Source: Diphasiastrum complanatum (taxonomy: Eukaryota > Streptophyta > Lycopodiopsida > Lycopodiales > Lycopodiaceae). Taken from it: a stretch of DNA of 64,000 bases. Within the stretch, counting starts at the first letter, position 1, and each line of letters starts with the position of its first letter. The stretch lies in the NCBI GenBank assembly GCA_029204225.1, contig CM055096.1, positions 1,561,908 through 1,625,907 on the forward strand, in the 5' to 3' direction. Below are positions 37,131 through 47,699 of the stretch, piece after piece. The notes below the pieces were generated by a model. That model did no database searches. It was given only the letters and a program-made list of their open reading frames with translations, and was not told where the DNA came from. A program made the position numbers and the translations under genes.

Positions 37131-38190
37131 GGAGAAAGAGGGTGTGTCGTGTGTGAGAAACGAAAATAGCTCGAAAAGAAAAACGTACACGAAAAAGAAA
37201 CGAACGAGAAACGAACTCGAACGGAAAGTGTTTGTGCACAATAGAATGAGCTATATTACTCCCTAAGCATGACTATGCCTATCAGAAATGAACAAAATGT
37301 TAGTGATAGAAATCACGGTCGTTTTGATTACATAGCCAAACGTTAATAAAACAGCAGAAGAATAATTTGTCACGAACAGCTAGACAAATAATTTGTCGCG
37401 AATGATTCGCAAAAGACAAGACTAAGTATTAGTCGTCAACAGCTAGACTAATAATAACTTGCTAGAAACAGATTACCAGATTGAGCAACAAGAAAGTCAG
37501 ACAATGAATAATATGCATAGCAATATTGACATAGATCTGAATGCATAACGAAAGAGTTGTTATCAGATTAAGTATAGCAAAATATACATGTCAATAATGC
37601 GATAGAGCACAAGACAATAGCGGACGAAACCGCATGCTCTACAAAGCTAATATAATCTATAAAGGATTGAATCTGTTACTGACAAATAAGCTGATATATT
37701 TACAAAGGCATTGGATAAGGGAATGTTTAAAAGGCAAAGAGCCAGTTTGGGAATCAGGAAAATACACGGTTTAAAAAGGAGCTGAAGAAATATTGAGTTT
37801 CTACTTTAAAGCCTTAGTATTTTTTCTTGTTTTTTTAGACTGTTGCATATTTCAACTAGTTTTTTCACAGTCTGCATATTTGAATTGTTTGTCGCACAGT
37901 TCATGTTTTTCTCGTTTTTCGCATTTTTGATAAAAAGGCGACAACAGGTCTAAAATGAGCCAAGACTTTGTTTTAGCCAACCTTCAACTTTTTCGGCTTT
38001 TTTGCCATGTACTCAAAAGGCCAACACTTCAGAGTATCCATCAGCAAGCCATGGTGAAAACTAACTATTGGATCTCAGCTAACTTTTGCAAACTTCTCTG
38101 TGTCCTTGTCTCAGTGAGATGGAACTTCAGAGGGCTTTGCGAAGGTTAGTTTTGAGTTTTGAAAAAAAATTGGATTTTACAAGGGATTTT
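37131..38190. other. Small retrotransposon fragments
   Basis: The first part (37140-37680) is AT-rich and LTR-like, resembling the style of the copia C LTR. At 37690-37765 on the plus strand an IFTKALDKGMFKRQRASLGI frame is the last piece of a copia RNase H. At 38090-38140 the 'gagatggaacttcagaggg' segment matches the G2 leader at 58220-58240, so this is probably a G3 leader remnant. No intact feature. Confidence 0.55.
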
Positions 38191-38547
38191 TAAATTTTTA
38201 GGTTATGAGAATCCTACACAAGAAACTAAAGACCAAGACTGAGTTTCAAGTAATTGAACACCCTTTGAGCCTTTTGAGTGTCAATAGTGTTTTCTTTTGT
38301 TGCATTTCACACGTGCCAAAAGTAGGATTCAAACTAACCAAAGTGTCTCAATCCACTTTGTGTATCTGATCTAGTTAGCTTGTCTTGTGGAATATTTGAG
38401 ATCTGTCTCAAATACAATTGCATGTGTTTCACATAGGAAGGAAGTACATTTTTTGAAAATACCTATAGTGAAAGAGAGCAGCAACTCTAAGTCAAATAGG
38501 AACAAGCTCAAATATATTGTAGTCCAATTACAAGAGTCTTCACATTC

Positions 38548-40284
38548 ATGGCATCTGTAGGAGATTGTCTCTTTCAAGCTAGTGAAAGACTATACACCTT
38601 TAACTATTTAGTTTGGAAGGATAGGATAGAATCCTTGTTGATTCTCTATGGTGTAATGGATATTGTAACTGGAACTGAAGTTGAACCTGCAGCTTTTGAT
38701 GAGGCTCAAAGATTCAAAAAGAGAGCAAGAATTGCTCTACATATCATCAAATTGAACATCTCTGATGAGATGTTGAGAGAGATTAGTGCATGCACCTCAG
38801 CAAAGGAGACTTGGGAGACTTTGAAGAACCTTCATGAAGCCAATATCAATTCAAGAAAGAGGAGTAAGAACCAGTATTCTTGTTCCTTCACCAAGAAAAA
38901 AGCAAAGAACAAAGACTATGATGGAGTAGAAGATGAGTCAGCTCATCCTTCTAACTTCAAGAAGAAGACACAAGAAGTTCAAACCAGTTGTATCATAGAA
39001 GATTCACATGCAAGTTGTGGAGAGGCATCTCTTCTGATGTCTAGTTTTTCTTCTTTACCTTTTAATGATGTATCATGGTATATTGATAGTGGAGAAACAA
39101 CTCATATAAGTTGCTCCAAAGATTCTTTTGTTTCTATTGAATCTGTTCTAGATCCTAAGAAATCAATATACACAGCAGTTGGTGATACAAGTGCAATTGA
39201 AGGTGTTGGAAGTTGTTTATTAAAACTTACATCTTCTATGAATTTTACACTTTCCAATGTTCTCTATGTGCCTAATCTCACAAAGAGTGTGGTTAGTGTA
39301 GGAAAGTTGTTAGATGATGGTTATGAACTAGATTTCAATATCAATGGTTGTTTCATAACGAAAGAAGATAAGATCCTTGCAAGTGGATCTAGATATGGAG
39401 GTATTTTCAAGCTAGATGTGCATGAAAATTCAAGTTTATGTGATGCTGCATTGATGACTTATGTTTCCAAGGAGGAGCTATGGCATAGGAAGTTGTATGT
39501 TTCCAACTTCAGGTCTATGCCTACTATAGTCAAGGAGATCGAGCCAAGAGTGGCTTACTCTATGGCAAAATTACTTATGGATCCATATTTATTGTCTTCT
39601 AAAAAGACAAAATATTCTATGGATTTGGAACATTCCAATGTTCATCTTTCTTTATCAGTAAGCAAAGAAGGTGTTTCTTGCTTTGCATGTACTATTGATG
39701 GATCCACAAGTTACATTTGGATGTGTCTTGTCTCTTCAAGTTTTTTGGTGCATGTGTATGTTCCATCATGCAAAACTTTATGGAGTTATGAAGCTAATGG
39801 AAGGAGTGCACTTTATGAAGTCTTGTTCAGTTATAAGCCTAAGGTTGTATACCTCAGTGTTCTTGAAGACTATTGCTTTGTATGTGGTTTCTTGGAAAGA
39901 AAGAAGGATGGTGATCCTAGTCTATGGATCATGGTTAGATGCTTATCTACCAAGAAAGGCTACATAGCCTTTACACTCTCTATCTCGAAGGTGTTTGAGC
40001 ATGGAGAAGTTCTTGATTTTGAAAATCTATTTTCTATCTTGGAAGTGGCCGAGAGCACAGTGTCTCATAGTGCATCACAACTCATTACTATGGCAAGTAA
40101 TCAAGTTGTGATGAGGTCAAGGTTTGAGGAGGAGTATCCTCAACATGCATGTCCAAGGAGATCTTCATCATTATACAAGGCCGAGTCCTTGTTCATCTTA
40201 TTTCATGGAAAAGAAAAGAAAAGTAAAGGTGGTATTCATTTTGTTTTACTCACCTATTGTTTATTGTTCTTTTTCTTTGATTAA
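38548..40284 (+). CDS. copia G reduced Gag-protease-integrase-like protein (578 aa)
   Basis: An uninterrupted frame derived from a copia polyprotein. Order: Gag N-terminus (YLVWKDRIESLLILYGVMDIV, about 21-41); a Lys-rich stretch where the CCHC knuckle should be but is absent; protease-like WYIDSGETTHIS (about 177); pre-integrase LWHRKLYVSNF (about 311), where the GH pair is lost; an integrase-like part with CTIDGSTSYIWM and LYEVLFSYKPKV but no LRSDNGGEY or NGVAER blocks; and a C-terminal hydrophobic tail. Catalytic residues for integration are missing, so it cannot act as a normal polyprotein. That the frame is open despite such loss is odd. It may be recent decay, chance or selection. Intact expression is unproven. 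Confidence 0.6.
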   Translation: MASVGDCLFQASERLYTFNYLVWKDRIESLLILYGVMDIVTGTEVEPAAFDEAQRFKKRARIALHIIKLNISDEMLREISACTSAKETWETLKNLHEANINSRKRSKNQYSCSFTKKKAKNKDYDGVEDESAHPSNFKKKTQEVQTSCIIEDSHASCGEASLLMSSFSSLPFNDVSWYIDSGETTHISCSKDSFVSIESVLDPKKSIYTAVGDTSAIEGVGSCLLKLTSSMNFTLSNVLYVPNLTKSVVSVGKLLDDGYELDFNINGCFITKEDKILASGSRYGGIFKLDVHENSSLCDAALMTYVSKEELWHRKLYVSNFRSMPTIVKEIEPRVAYSMAKLLMDPYLLSSKKTKYSMDLEHSNVHLSLSVSKEGVSCFACTIDGSTSYIWMCLVSSSFLVHVYVPSCKTLWSYEANGRSALYEVLFSYKPKVVYLSVLEDYCFVCGFLERKKDGDPSLWIMVRCLSTKKGYIAFTLSISKVFEHGEVLDFENLFSILEVAESTVSHSASQLITMASNQVVMRSRFEEEYPQHACPRRSSSLYKAESLFILFHGKEKKSKGGIHFVLLTYCLLFFFFD

Positions 40285-41020
40285 TGATGTATCTTGCTTA
40301 ATTGAGATTTGCTTATCTCAAAGATCAAGTAAGACTATTCTGTTTTTGAATGAAGTCTTTAGTTTGGAATTACTTCTTGTCTTTTGTGACTTGATTATGT
40401 TTCCAAAACATCTAGAAAGCAAGATGTTGTACCATCATTTTTATGCTCTTAAATTGAGTAAGAGCAAGTATGACTTTAGTACTCATAGTTTGAAAAAAGG
40501 AGTTTTTTCATGTATTGAGGCATATTGTAAACTTCTTGTGAGGTTAAGTGAAGCATCCACTGAGGACACTTACACCCTCAAGAAAGTATCTAGCCTTAAT
40601 TTGATCAAGTTTGAGTATGGTTTCAAGATTAGATGCATTTTGGATAGAGTTCATATTTTTTGGACTAGTGAAGCTAGTATGCTTAATCTTGAATATTGCT
40701 CATGGTACAATCTTGATCTGTATGATCTTTGTGGTCATGATGAGGCATGGAAGCCTCGGTTTTTTCAGTCTTTCTTGTAGCCAATTTCATGCATGTGGAC
40801 TTTGCATACCCAGGATCGACATCAGACATGCAAGAGGTACATTGGCATAGTAGCAGGTTGGTGGAATATTTTTCAAAGGCATTTGGAAAAGATTTCTATC
40901 AAAGAGAACTTATCGTGGATTTGGTAAGCATACTACTATAATGGATTCTTTGTTCATCTTCACTTCAAATGCAAAGCAAAGAATCCAAGCTCAAAGGATT
41001 TTCACCAACATCAGATAGAT
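40285..41020 (+). pseudogene. copia G degenerate RT/RNase H remnant
   Basis: An open frame overlapping 40124-40780 has no recognisable RT motif. Near 40840-40930 a WHSSRLVEYFSKAFGKDFY segment matches the usual copia C-terminus (DIFTKPLGKDLY). So the polyprotein end is retained while RT is gone. Confidence 0.5.
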
Positions 41021-41036
41021 AAATTTTAAGGAGGAG

Positions 41037-41903
41037 TGTTGAAAACTGTAAAACATATCTATCATCTGTTGTTAATGTTTGGGGGATCCTACCCATGTAA
41101 ATATTTTGTACATATCCAAGGCATGTGAATTGAGCACATATCCTTGTAGAATAGGGTGAGTTTGGGTTAGGTAGATCAAATTCCAGTGACATGCATAAAG
41201 TCCAGTTGGTCTAGTATGATATACAATAATGTTGAGAATGTCTAGTTTGACATGCATATAGAGATTCACATGGAATTGGTCAATTATGACCTTGTAGAGA
41301 CTCGAGCCACAATAAATGCATAATGTCCTAAGTTCCATAGTGACATGCAAAGCATGCAATCACTCTAATGGACACATGCATGTAGATTTGTACATGGCTA
41401 GTTGAGAAATTGCCATTTGGAGAAAGTAGGTAGAAGTTAGGTGCAACCTATGCATGTTGGCAGTTAGGTGTCAAGTTAATAGTTGTTTGCACTTGAATAG
41501 GTGTAGGATGTGCATTGAATGCAAGGAGTACCCCGAATTTTGGCTCTCCTATATATGTACATATCATTCTCATTCACAAAATGATGAAGAACCAAAGTTT
41601 TGTAGCTATCTCATGTCATTTTGGATCTAAACAAATATTGCTTGTTATCTCTCTAGCTCTCTCTCTCTAACTTGTGTTGAGGCTAATGCTTATGCATTGT
41701 AATCTTGTACTTTTAATCATTCTTTGATTCATTGCTATCATAGTCTATTGATTAGCATGCTAGATTGTGAATTAGCCTTATCTTCTGAACTAGATCTTGT
41801 TGAACAATCTAGAATCAGGGTACTCTGCCAATTACAAAGCTTAATCAAGATTAGTCACTCTTGTGGACATTCCCCACACGTGTGAATTCTGGAATTTTCA
41901 ACA
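41037..41903 (+). repeat. copia G 3' LTR
   Basis: 867 bp with TATA-like 'cctatatatgtac' at about 41549 and a CACACGTGTG palindrome close to the end. It is preceded by a polypurine tract and followed by atcac, the continuation of the disrupted copia F-type LTR. Confidence 0.75.
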
Positions 41904-42120
41904 ATCACCAAAGAAGCCGAAAGAAGAACGTGCACTATCAATCTATCACACTACCACATAATGAATGTAAAATGTACATATAAACCCTGAACCCTGATAG
42001 AGAGGGAGACCTAGGAGTAGACTACTAGACTAGCCAACAGCTAGTTACAGCTAGTAATAAAGTACATCGTAAATAGTACCTAAGAAGTGTAACAATGAAG
42101 TTTATCATTGATTTATAACA
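41904..42120 (-). repeat. copia F-type LTR fragment
   Basis: Aligns with 20894-21114: shared 'gaatgtaaaatgtacatata', 'aaccctgaaccctgatagag', 'gtgtaacaatgaagtttatc', ending TTATAACA. The first 40 bp or so are missing because copia G inserted there. Confidence 0.85.
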
Positions 42121-43187
42121 AGAAAGAGTGGGGCTAGCCCGTGGAAGTGTGAAAGGCCCAAGATATATCCCCCCCACAAAACAAATAACTTGCAAGGCAG
42201 CGGGGCCCACTCGCATCCTATCCATAATGTTGACTTAAAAGATGAACATTGTTGGGTGCAATAGATTATAGGTTATCCATTTTATTCATGTGTTTAAGGC
42301 GTTCATTGTATGAGAGGTGAAAGCATAGAGGATGCTAGAATTTAAATGGGTGAGTTTAAGGCCCCTCTAATTAATTGTGTGGTCCATTATCTTATAATTT
42401 CTTATTCATGAGCTCAATTAGTGATGAGCTCTGCTGCGTAGTGTGTTGCATTAGGTTGGGGGAGCATATTCCACACCTTGTTTGACATGAGAGAGGTGAG
42501 CTCCAATGCATCCAAGGGTGTGATGAGTAGGCTTGAGTTTTGAGTTCTTCTCACCCCTTCACATCTGATTTTGACTTCATAGAAATGCATTTTAATTTTA
42601 GCCTTTCCAGTTGAAATTCATGTAATCTTAAAAATCCTTAGATGGCCCTTTAAATTGAGTGATATCTTTTATAATGAAAGTCCCTTTTATTTAACGCATA
42701 TCACAATGAAAGTATGCACATGCATTTCAAAACACAGGCCTGGTCAATGAGGGTGGGATGCATCGATGATGGCATCTCACTTTCACTTTTTACCCTTTGG
42801 ATTATCTGTTCCCCAGAGCAGCAGGAGTTTAATAAGGCTTGTTTTTCAGTGATAGTTTAGTTTAGTTCAGTGATAGTGATAGTGTGCTGCATGTTACAAA
42901 AGTTTACAAGATAGACTGTTCAAGGCCTGCAGCAGGGAATTGACAGGCAGCTTATGATTATATTAAAGCTCAAACAAACCTTATAATGCTGTTCCAAGAA
43001 GCCTCATCAACAAACTGACAAACAGCGAGGGCAAAGAATACTCCTGCCTTTTGTGAGCTCCAGCCTTTTCTTTTCTGTGAGTGCTTAGCAGTCATTCATT
43101 CCAAAAATTGAGCTTTTCCATTGTTTTTCTTTTGAGCGCTAGTTTGGTACAAGTCAAATCTTCCAATTTGTGAGCAATACAACGGGG
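42121..43187. other. Upstream region of the dioxygenase pseudogene
   Basis: No coding content recognised. It should contain the former promoter and 5' untranslated region of the dioxygenase gene. I cannot point to a convincing TATA box. Confidence 0.45.
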
Positions 43188-44147
43188 ATGGAGGCTGCAG
43201 CTGAAGCTAATTGCTGTACAGTTAATGCTGATGATGTTGTTGGTGTCGTTGCGACTGATGGAGTATCATCGAATAGCTATGTCGATGAGGAGGACCTCCA
43301 GTGTAGTAAAGCCACTATCAACTTGGCTGTGGAGTGTGGTGTGACGAAAATGGAGGAGTTTTCTTGGCCCGTAGGGCAGGTGACGCATGATGATATTGAG
43401 TTGCACGTCGTGGACCTTGACAAACTGAGGAATGCAAGCAACGAGGAGCAGCGAGAGAAGTTGCGCGATTTGGCGAAAGTATGCCGAGAGTGGGGCTTTT
43501 TCCGGATTTCAAATCACGGAGTACGCTCTGATCTTTTTCGGAGGGTGGCAGAGCAGACAAAGACCAAGTTCAAGCTACCGGTGGAGGTGAAGCGCAACGC
43601 ACTCACTCCTCCCAAAAGATACCGAGCTTGGATTCATCTCTGGTTCTGATCCACATATATATGCACACCTGGTGTGGCAGGAGGCGCTGCAGATGTACGC
43701 TTATCCTAAGGGTGGACAACATATATGATATGTATATACACTTAACATATTCAGGGTTTGGTTATTCAGAAGCTTTTTGATAATTGACATACCAGATGTA
43801 AACCTCATCTGGCTAAACTATTGCAGTTCGACTATGAAAGAGTACCTTAAAAACTTACACGAACTAGCTCTGGAGCTGCTGCATTATCTCACGATGGCAC
43901 TCGACCTCAACTCAAAGGATTACATAACTCAGTGCGAGGGAAACGATCCGGCCTTCGTCTGAACTATTACCCCATCTGCCCAAAGCCGGGGGATGTACTA
44001 GGACTCAACCCACATGCACACGATTCCGTGCTCACAATCATTGTGTGAAGATAAAGTGGCTGGATTGCAGGTTCAGAAGGACAATCGTTGGTACATCATC
44101 AATCCACTGCCTGACACGCTGATTATCAATGTGGGAGACCTTCTTCA
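43188..44147 (+). pseudogene. 2-oxoglutarate/Fe(II) dioxygenase, 5' exons (half of a split gene)
   Basis: The ATG at 43188 (MEAAAEANCC) opens a first exon with the N-terminal dioxygenase domain: VVDLDKLRN, CREWGFFRISNHGV and a LPVEVKR block, ending near 43640. A second part (about 43800-44147) has LKNLHELALELLHYL, CEGNDPAF, LNYYPICPKPG, GLNPHAHDSVLT, VAGLQVQKDNRWY and INVGDLL. Lesions: sequence missing between the two parts, a 1-bp loss after DPAF, another frame change with a TGA after LTII, and the iron-binding His-x-Asp reading His-Ala-His. At 44147 copia A interrupts the last codons before the intron. The missing final exon is at 26334-26587 on the other strand. The exact enzyme substrate cannot be told. 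Confidence 0.85.
44143..44147 (+). repeat. Target site duplication of copia A, exon-2 side (cttca)
   Basis: cttca directly before the LTR border. The same 5 bp (as tgaag on the plus strand) flank the other LTR at 26671-26675. Confidence 0.8.
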
Positions 44148-44511
44148 TGATGATTAATCTTACAGCGAAATAGAAACAGGATCCAATTATCTAAATCAGA
44201 AACAATCAGAACGTAAACAAGCATAGATCATTCCAGAATCAAGAACACATTATCACTCGCAACACATTATCACTCGCAAGATCACACAAAAAATCGTGTG
44301 CGAGATGCACTCCAAGATTCAAAAGTGTCTACCCTGCCTACGTGTCATTGACTACCAACCGCTACTTTTTCATGCCAAGATGAAAATACGACCCACCCCC
44401 CTCTATCTACATTATATGGCTACAATTGTTATTGACCCATAAAGATGGTGGGTGCATGACTCTCGTCATGCACCCGGTGTTCGATGCACCCATCGTTGTG
44501 CCCCCTCAACA
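44148..44511 (-). repeat. copia A 3' LTR
   Basis: 364 bp; on the minus strand TGTTGAGGGGGCAC to TTAATCATCA. The polypurine tract (minus strand GAGATGGGGAT) and RNase H lie on its inner side, so it is the 3' LTR. The 11-bp hairpin is conserved at 44450-44475. Confidence 0.88.
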
Positions 44512-44517
44512 ATCCCC

Positions 44518-45810
44518 ATCTCAATTTTAGCCATCGCCCCTCTTGGCCTCTAGTAATCCCATGGCATCTCTGAGCTGAGTGAATATGTCTTTTGCCAGCG
44601 CCTTCGTCATTATATCCGCTACCATGTTCCTAGTTGAGCAGTATTCAAGGATCATTCTCCCGTCCTGGATCAGATCCTTAACAAAATGATACTAATGTCG
44701 ATATATTTGCTTCTCTTGTGAAGTCCTTCATTCTTGCATATGAATATGCATCCTTGATTATCATTGAACATGATCATTCCTTCGTTTTTGATTCCTAACT
44801 CCCCACAAAAGTTGCTGATCCATATGTGTTCCTTCGCCCCTTGACACAGGCCCATCAGCTCAGCTTCTATGGATGATAAAGCCACAAACTTTTGTTTGGA
44901 ACTCGCCCGACTTACTGTTGCGTTTCCCATCAAGAATACATATCCACACGTGGACTTGCGATCAACAACATCTCCCGCCCAGTCTGAATCCACGTATCCA
45001 TCGATTCTGCCACAAGATCCTTGATAACACAATCCATGCTTCAATGTGCCTTTCAGATACCTCAGCACTCGTTTGGTAGCTTGCTAGTGGTCTACTCCAG
45101 GATCCATCAAGTATTGGCTCAACTTGCACGGTTGCAGTTGATATGTCTGGCCACGTACATACCATAGCGTACATTAGTGATCCCACTAGGCTCATGTAAG
45201 GATATCTTCGCATGTCAGCTCATTCCTCCTCTGATTTGGCTGACATCTTTGAACTAAGCTTAACTCCTAGGTCCAGTGGCGTGCCAATTGGGACAGCATC
45301 CATCATCCCATATCTTGAAAGCATGTTTATGATGTACCTTTCTTGATTGAGATGAATCCATCCCTCCTTTCTGCTTGGTAGGTTGTTTGAGTCCATAGAT
45401 GCTTTTTGCATTGCAAGCATAGTCAGGAAATGACTCATAGGTAAATCTTGGTGGCTGGTCCATATACACCTCTTCCTTCAGATTACCATGCAGGAAAGTT
45501 GTCTTTTCATCTATGATATGGATTTTCAGATTGTAGGCTGCTGCATAAGCAAATAGAATTTGTGTGGATGTATGCTTTACTAAAGGAGAAAAAGTTTCAG
45601 TGTAATCGATACCATACTTCTGTGAAAAATCTTTTGCTACAAGCCTGACTTTGTATCTTGATACATTGCCATCCGGTCCATACTTATATTTGTAGATCCA
45701 TTTGCACTTGATAGTCTTTCTCTCAAGATCTTGTAGTATGATGAATGAATATCATATTCTACAAGGTATCCCTGCTCGACTTTCTCATCCAACTTTTGGA
45801 GCTTGTTGGG
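44518..45810 (-). pseudogene. copia A integrase end, RT and RNase H
   Basis: Minus strand, 3' part of a copia polyprotein. At about 45800 an integrase C-terminal piece (DEKVEQGYLVEYD) joins RT directly (KCKWIYKYKYGPDGN, YGIDYTETFSPLVK, EEVYMDQPP, then KSIYGLKQ; 45400-45730), so a segment is deleted between them. RNase H (44670-45068) has GYVDSDWAGDVVDRKSTCGY, SSIEAELMGL and NDNQGC. The YVDD region is lost between 45220 and 45400. Stops and frame changes are numerous. It is cut at about 45810 by the proposed inversion breakpoint and/or by the copia B insertion. Confidence 0.85.
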
Positions 45811-45834
45811 TATGTGAGTTAGAATTAAAGTAGA

Positions 45835-46090
45835 ATCAATGTGCTACTGTACTATGGGTCCTATCAGTTGATAAGGGTCAGTTGGCCTTGCCACGAGGCA
45901 AGTCGACAGGACAGGCGTCCTGCCAACGGCAACTTGGATCATGCATGGGTTGCCTGCGGGAACAATTATATGTACAGTATAATTTCATTTTGAGAAATAC
46001 AGTTGCTATGTGAGCTTGCCGTGGAGAGTGTTTTCTGTCTGTGTTACTTTGTAGCATGATCTGTGTTCCTGTGCAAAGCAGATTTTAAGT
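45835..46090 (+). repeat. copia B 5' LTR (outer end approximate)
   Basis: A probable LTR of about 250 bp, from TGTGCTACTGTAC or nearby to the primer site at 46091. It contains 'aattatatgtacagtataat'. No second copy exists in the window: it does not match the copia C LTR at 61595-62011. Confidence 0.5.
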
Positions 46091-46102
46091 TGGTATCAGA
46101 GC
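46091..46102 (+). promoter_or_regulatory. copia B primer binding site
   Basis: A perfect TGGTATCAGAGC, complementary to initiator tRNA-Met. A leader without long frames follows to 46877, where gypsy G2 is inserted. Confidence 0.85.
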
Positions 46103-46877
46103 TGTACAGGGAGTGTACACAATACAACATTGTCGTTGAAGACAGCTTCGGGAGAAGTGTCTTCTGAGAGTTCGGGGTATACGGCAGGCTGAAGACGGAA
46201 GGAGAAATACTGGTGCAGAGAGCTTAGCACACAGAAGCTTGGTGAGCTTGAGACTGTGTGAGGATTCAGAGACAAGGGTTGTCGGTTGAATCAGAACCTC
46301 AGCAAAATTTTGAAATTTCGAAGCAGGCTATTTGGTGTTTGCAGTCAGTGTGCATTCAATCGGACACCGTTTGACAAACGGATTGAAGCATCATAGTTCT
46401 AGCAGTAGGGCGACCTCAGAGCAAGAGGATAGGCCTGTCAGAACACTGTGAATTGGAAACCAAGAACAGATTTGTGTGAAAAACCCTGGTCTGGGGTTAG
46501 GGATCACAAAATCAGAGATTTCTCTCTATACCGATCCGTTTTGCAAGCTGTAAAAACCCAGAGGAGGGCGTCCTAGTAGTGCAAATCAGTTCTGAAGAGG
46601 CCATGGGCAGCCGTGACTCAGAGAGAGAGAGATGGTTGAAAAATCTTCAAGGAAGCCATAGCTGAAAACATAGGGAAGCTGGCCGCGAGCAGGGAGGTCG
46701 CGACTCAGTTCACGCGTGGAACCAAGAAAATGGCATAGTGTTTCAAAGTGGGTAGCATTAGTGCACAAGAGTGCTCAAATCCATTGGATAGAGAAGCTAC
46801 AAGATCAACGACTCAGTTCGTGCTATCCGGAAGGGATATCCATAGTTGGATCAGAATCAACCATTAGATGGAGTCTG
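46103..46877 (+). other. copia B leader
   Basis: No protein domain is recognised. It ends with gtctg (46873-46877), the probable target duplication of G2. Confidence 0.5.
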
Positions 46878-47694
46878 TGTGGAGTCGAAGATCTTTCGTA
46901 GTATAGCTTTTCCGCCTGTCAACAAAGGTTAGATCACTGGATAGGTGCCTAACTATGCATAGATGCTACTTTTAGTTAATTTCCTACTTTCTCCCTTAAC
47001 TCTACTCACCACTATACTACTACTCTTTAAGTCTACTCCTCTACACTATCATTCATCATAGTTTGGTTGAAGGGAAGGAATGGAGAAGAAGAGATTGGGA
47101 AGAGAAGAGAAAGAGAGAGAAAGAGAGTGAGGGTGGAGGTTAGCTCAAATGCTCCTTATGCTTGCTAATGGAAAAACATTCACTATTGGAAAACAATAAA
47201 CATGGAAATAGAAAGCAAGAGAAAACACAACCAAGAGCAATAGAGAGTAGTGAAGAGCAAATGAGGATGCTTCTCTTCAAAAAATGGTAGAATTTTCTCC
47301 TTCTCATTAAGCATGGAAATAGTGTACAAATGGTGCCTTTTTATAAAATGGGGAAGGCCCTTGCCCCTCAATCCTATTGGCTAATATTCACAACGATCCT
47401 ATCCATTCATATTGGACCCAACTTGATCCAAGGGTCCACAAAAAGTACATTAGAAATCACAAGATTCATGTGAGTCCCACAACCCAATTTTAAAAAGTGA
47501 TCTCTAAGTTTAAAAATGACATTGGGCCTCTAGTTTTATTTTAATTACAAGGCCCAAGTCAAGTTTATTTTATTTACAACTTCAATTGCGTGCTCATTGG
47601 GCCATGAGCTTATACACGCAGGATGCCATGCCCTCGCAACACATTTTATTGGAGGATTTTATTTATTTACACTTTGTTGGGAATACCCCCGACA
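46878..47694 (-). repeat. G2 3' LTR
   Basis: 817 bp; on the plus strand TGTGGAGTCGAAG to CCCCCGACA. It has a GA-rich segment at 47090-47140. It contains about 75 bp more than the 5' LTR near 47390-47480. Confidence 0.9.
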
Positions 47695-47699
47695 GGACC

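Larger units (their letters stand above)
38191..41903 (+). mobile_element. Shortened Ty1/copia element copia G, 5' LTR missing
   Basis: Leader (38191-38547), one open frame (38548-40284), degenerate tail (40285-41020), polypurine tract AAATTTTAAGGAGGAG (41021-41036) and a 3' LTR (41037-41903, TGTTGAAAACTG to TTTTCAACA). The coding space is only about 2.5 kb against 3.95 kb in copia-1, and most of RT and RNase H is missing. It is inserted into a copia F-type LTR. This looks like a non-autonomous derivative. Confidence 0.75.

Noticed and set aside
43170-43187. An earlier start (GTG) for the dioxygenase
   Set aside because: Plant nuclear genes start with ATG; the first suitable one is at 43188.
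46898-46921. A tRNA-Asp gene or SINE at the G2 LTR edge
   Set aside because: Only parts of the 5' half match, with the D-arm interrupted and no T-arm following. It occurs in both LTRs at the same place, so it belongs to the LTR.
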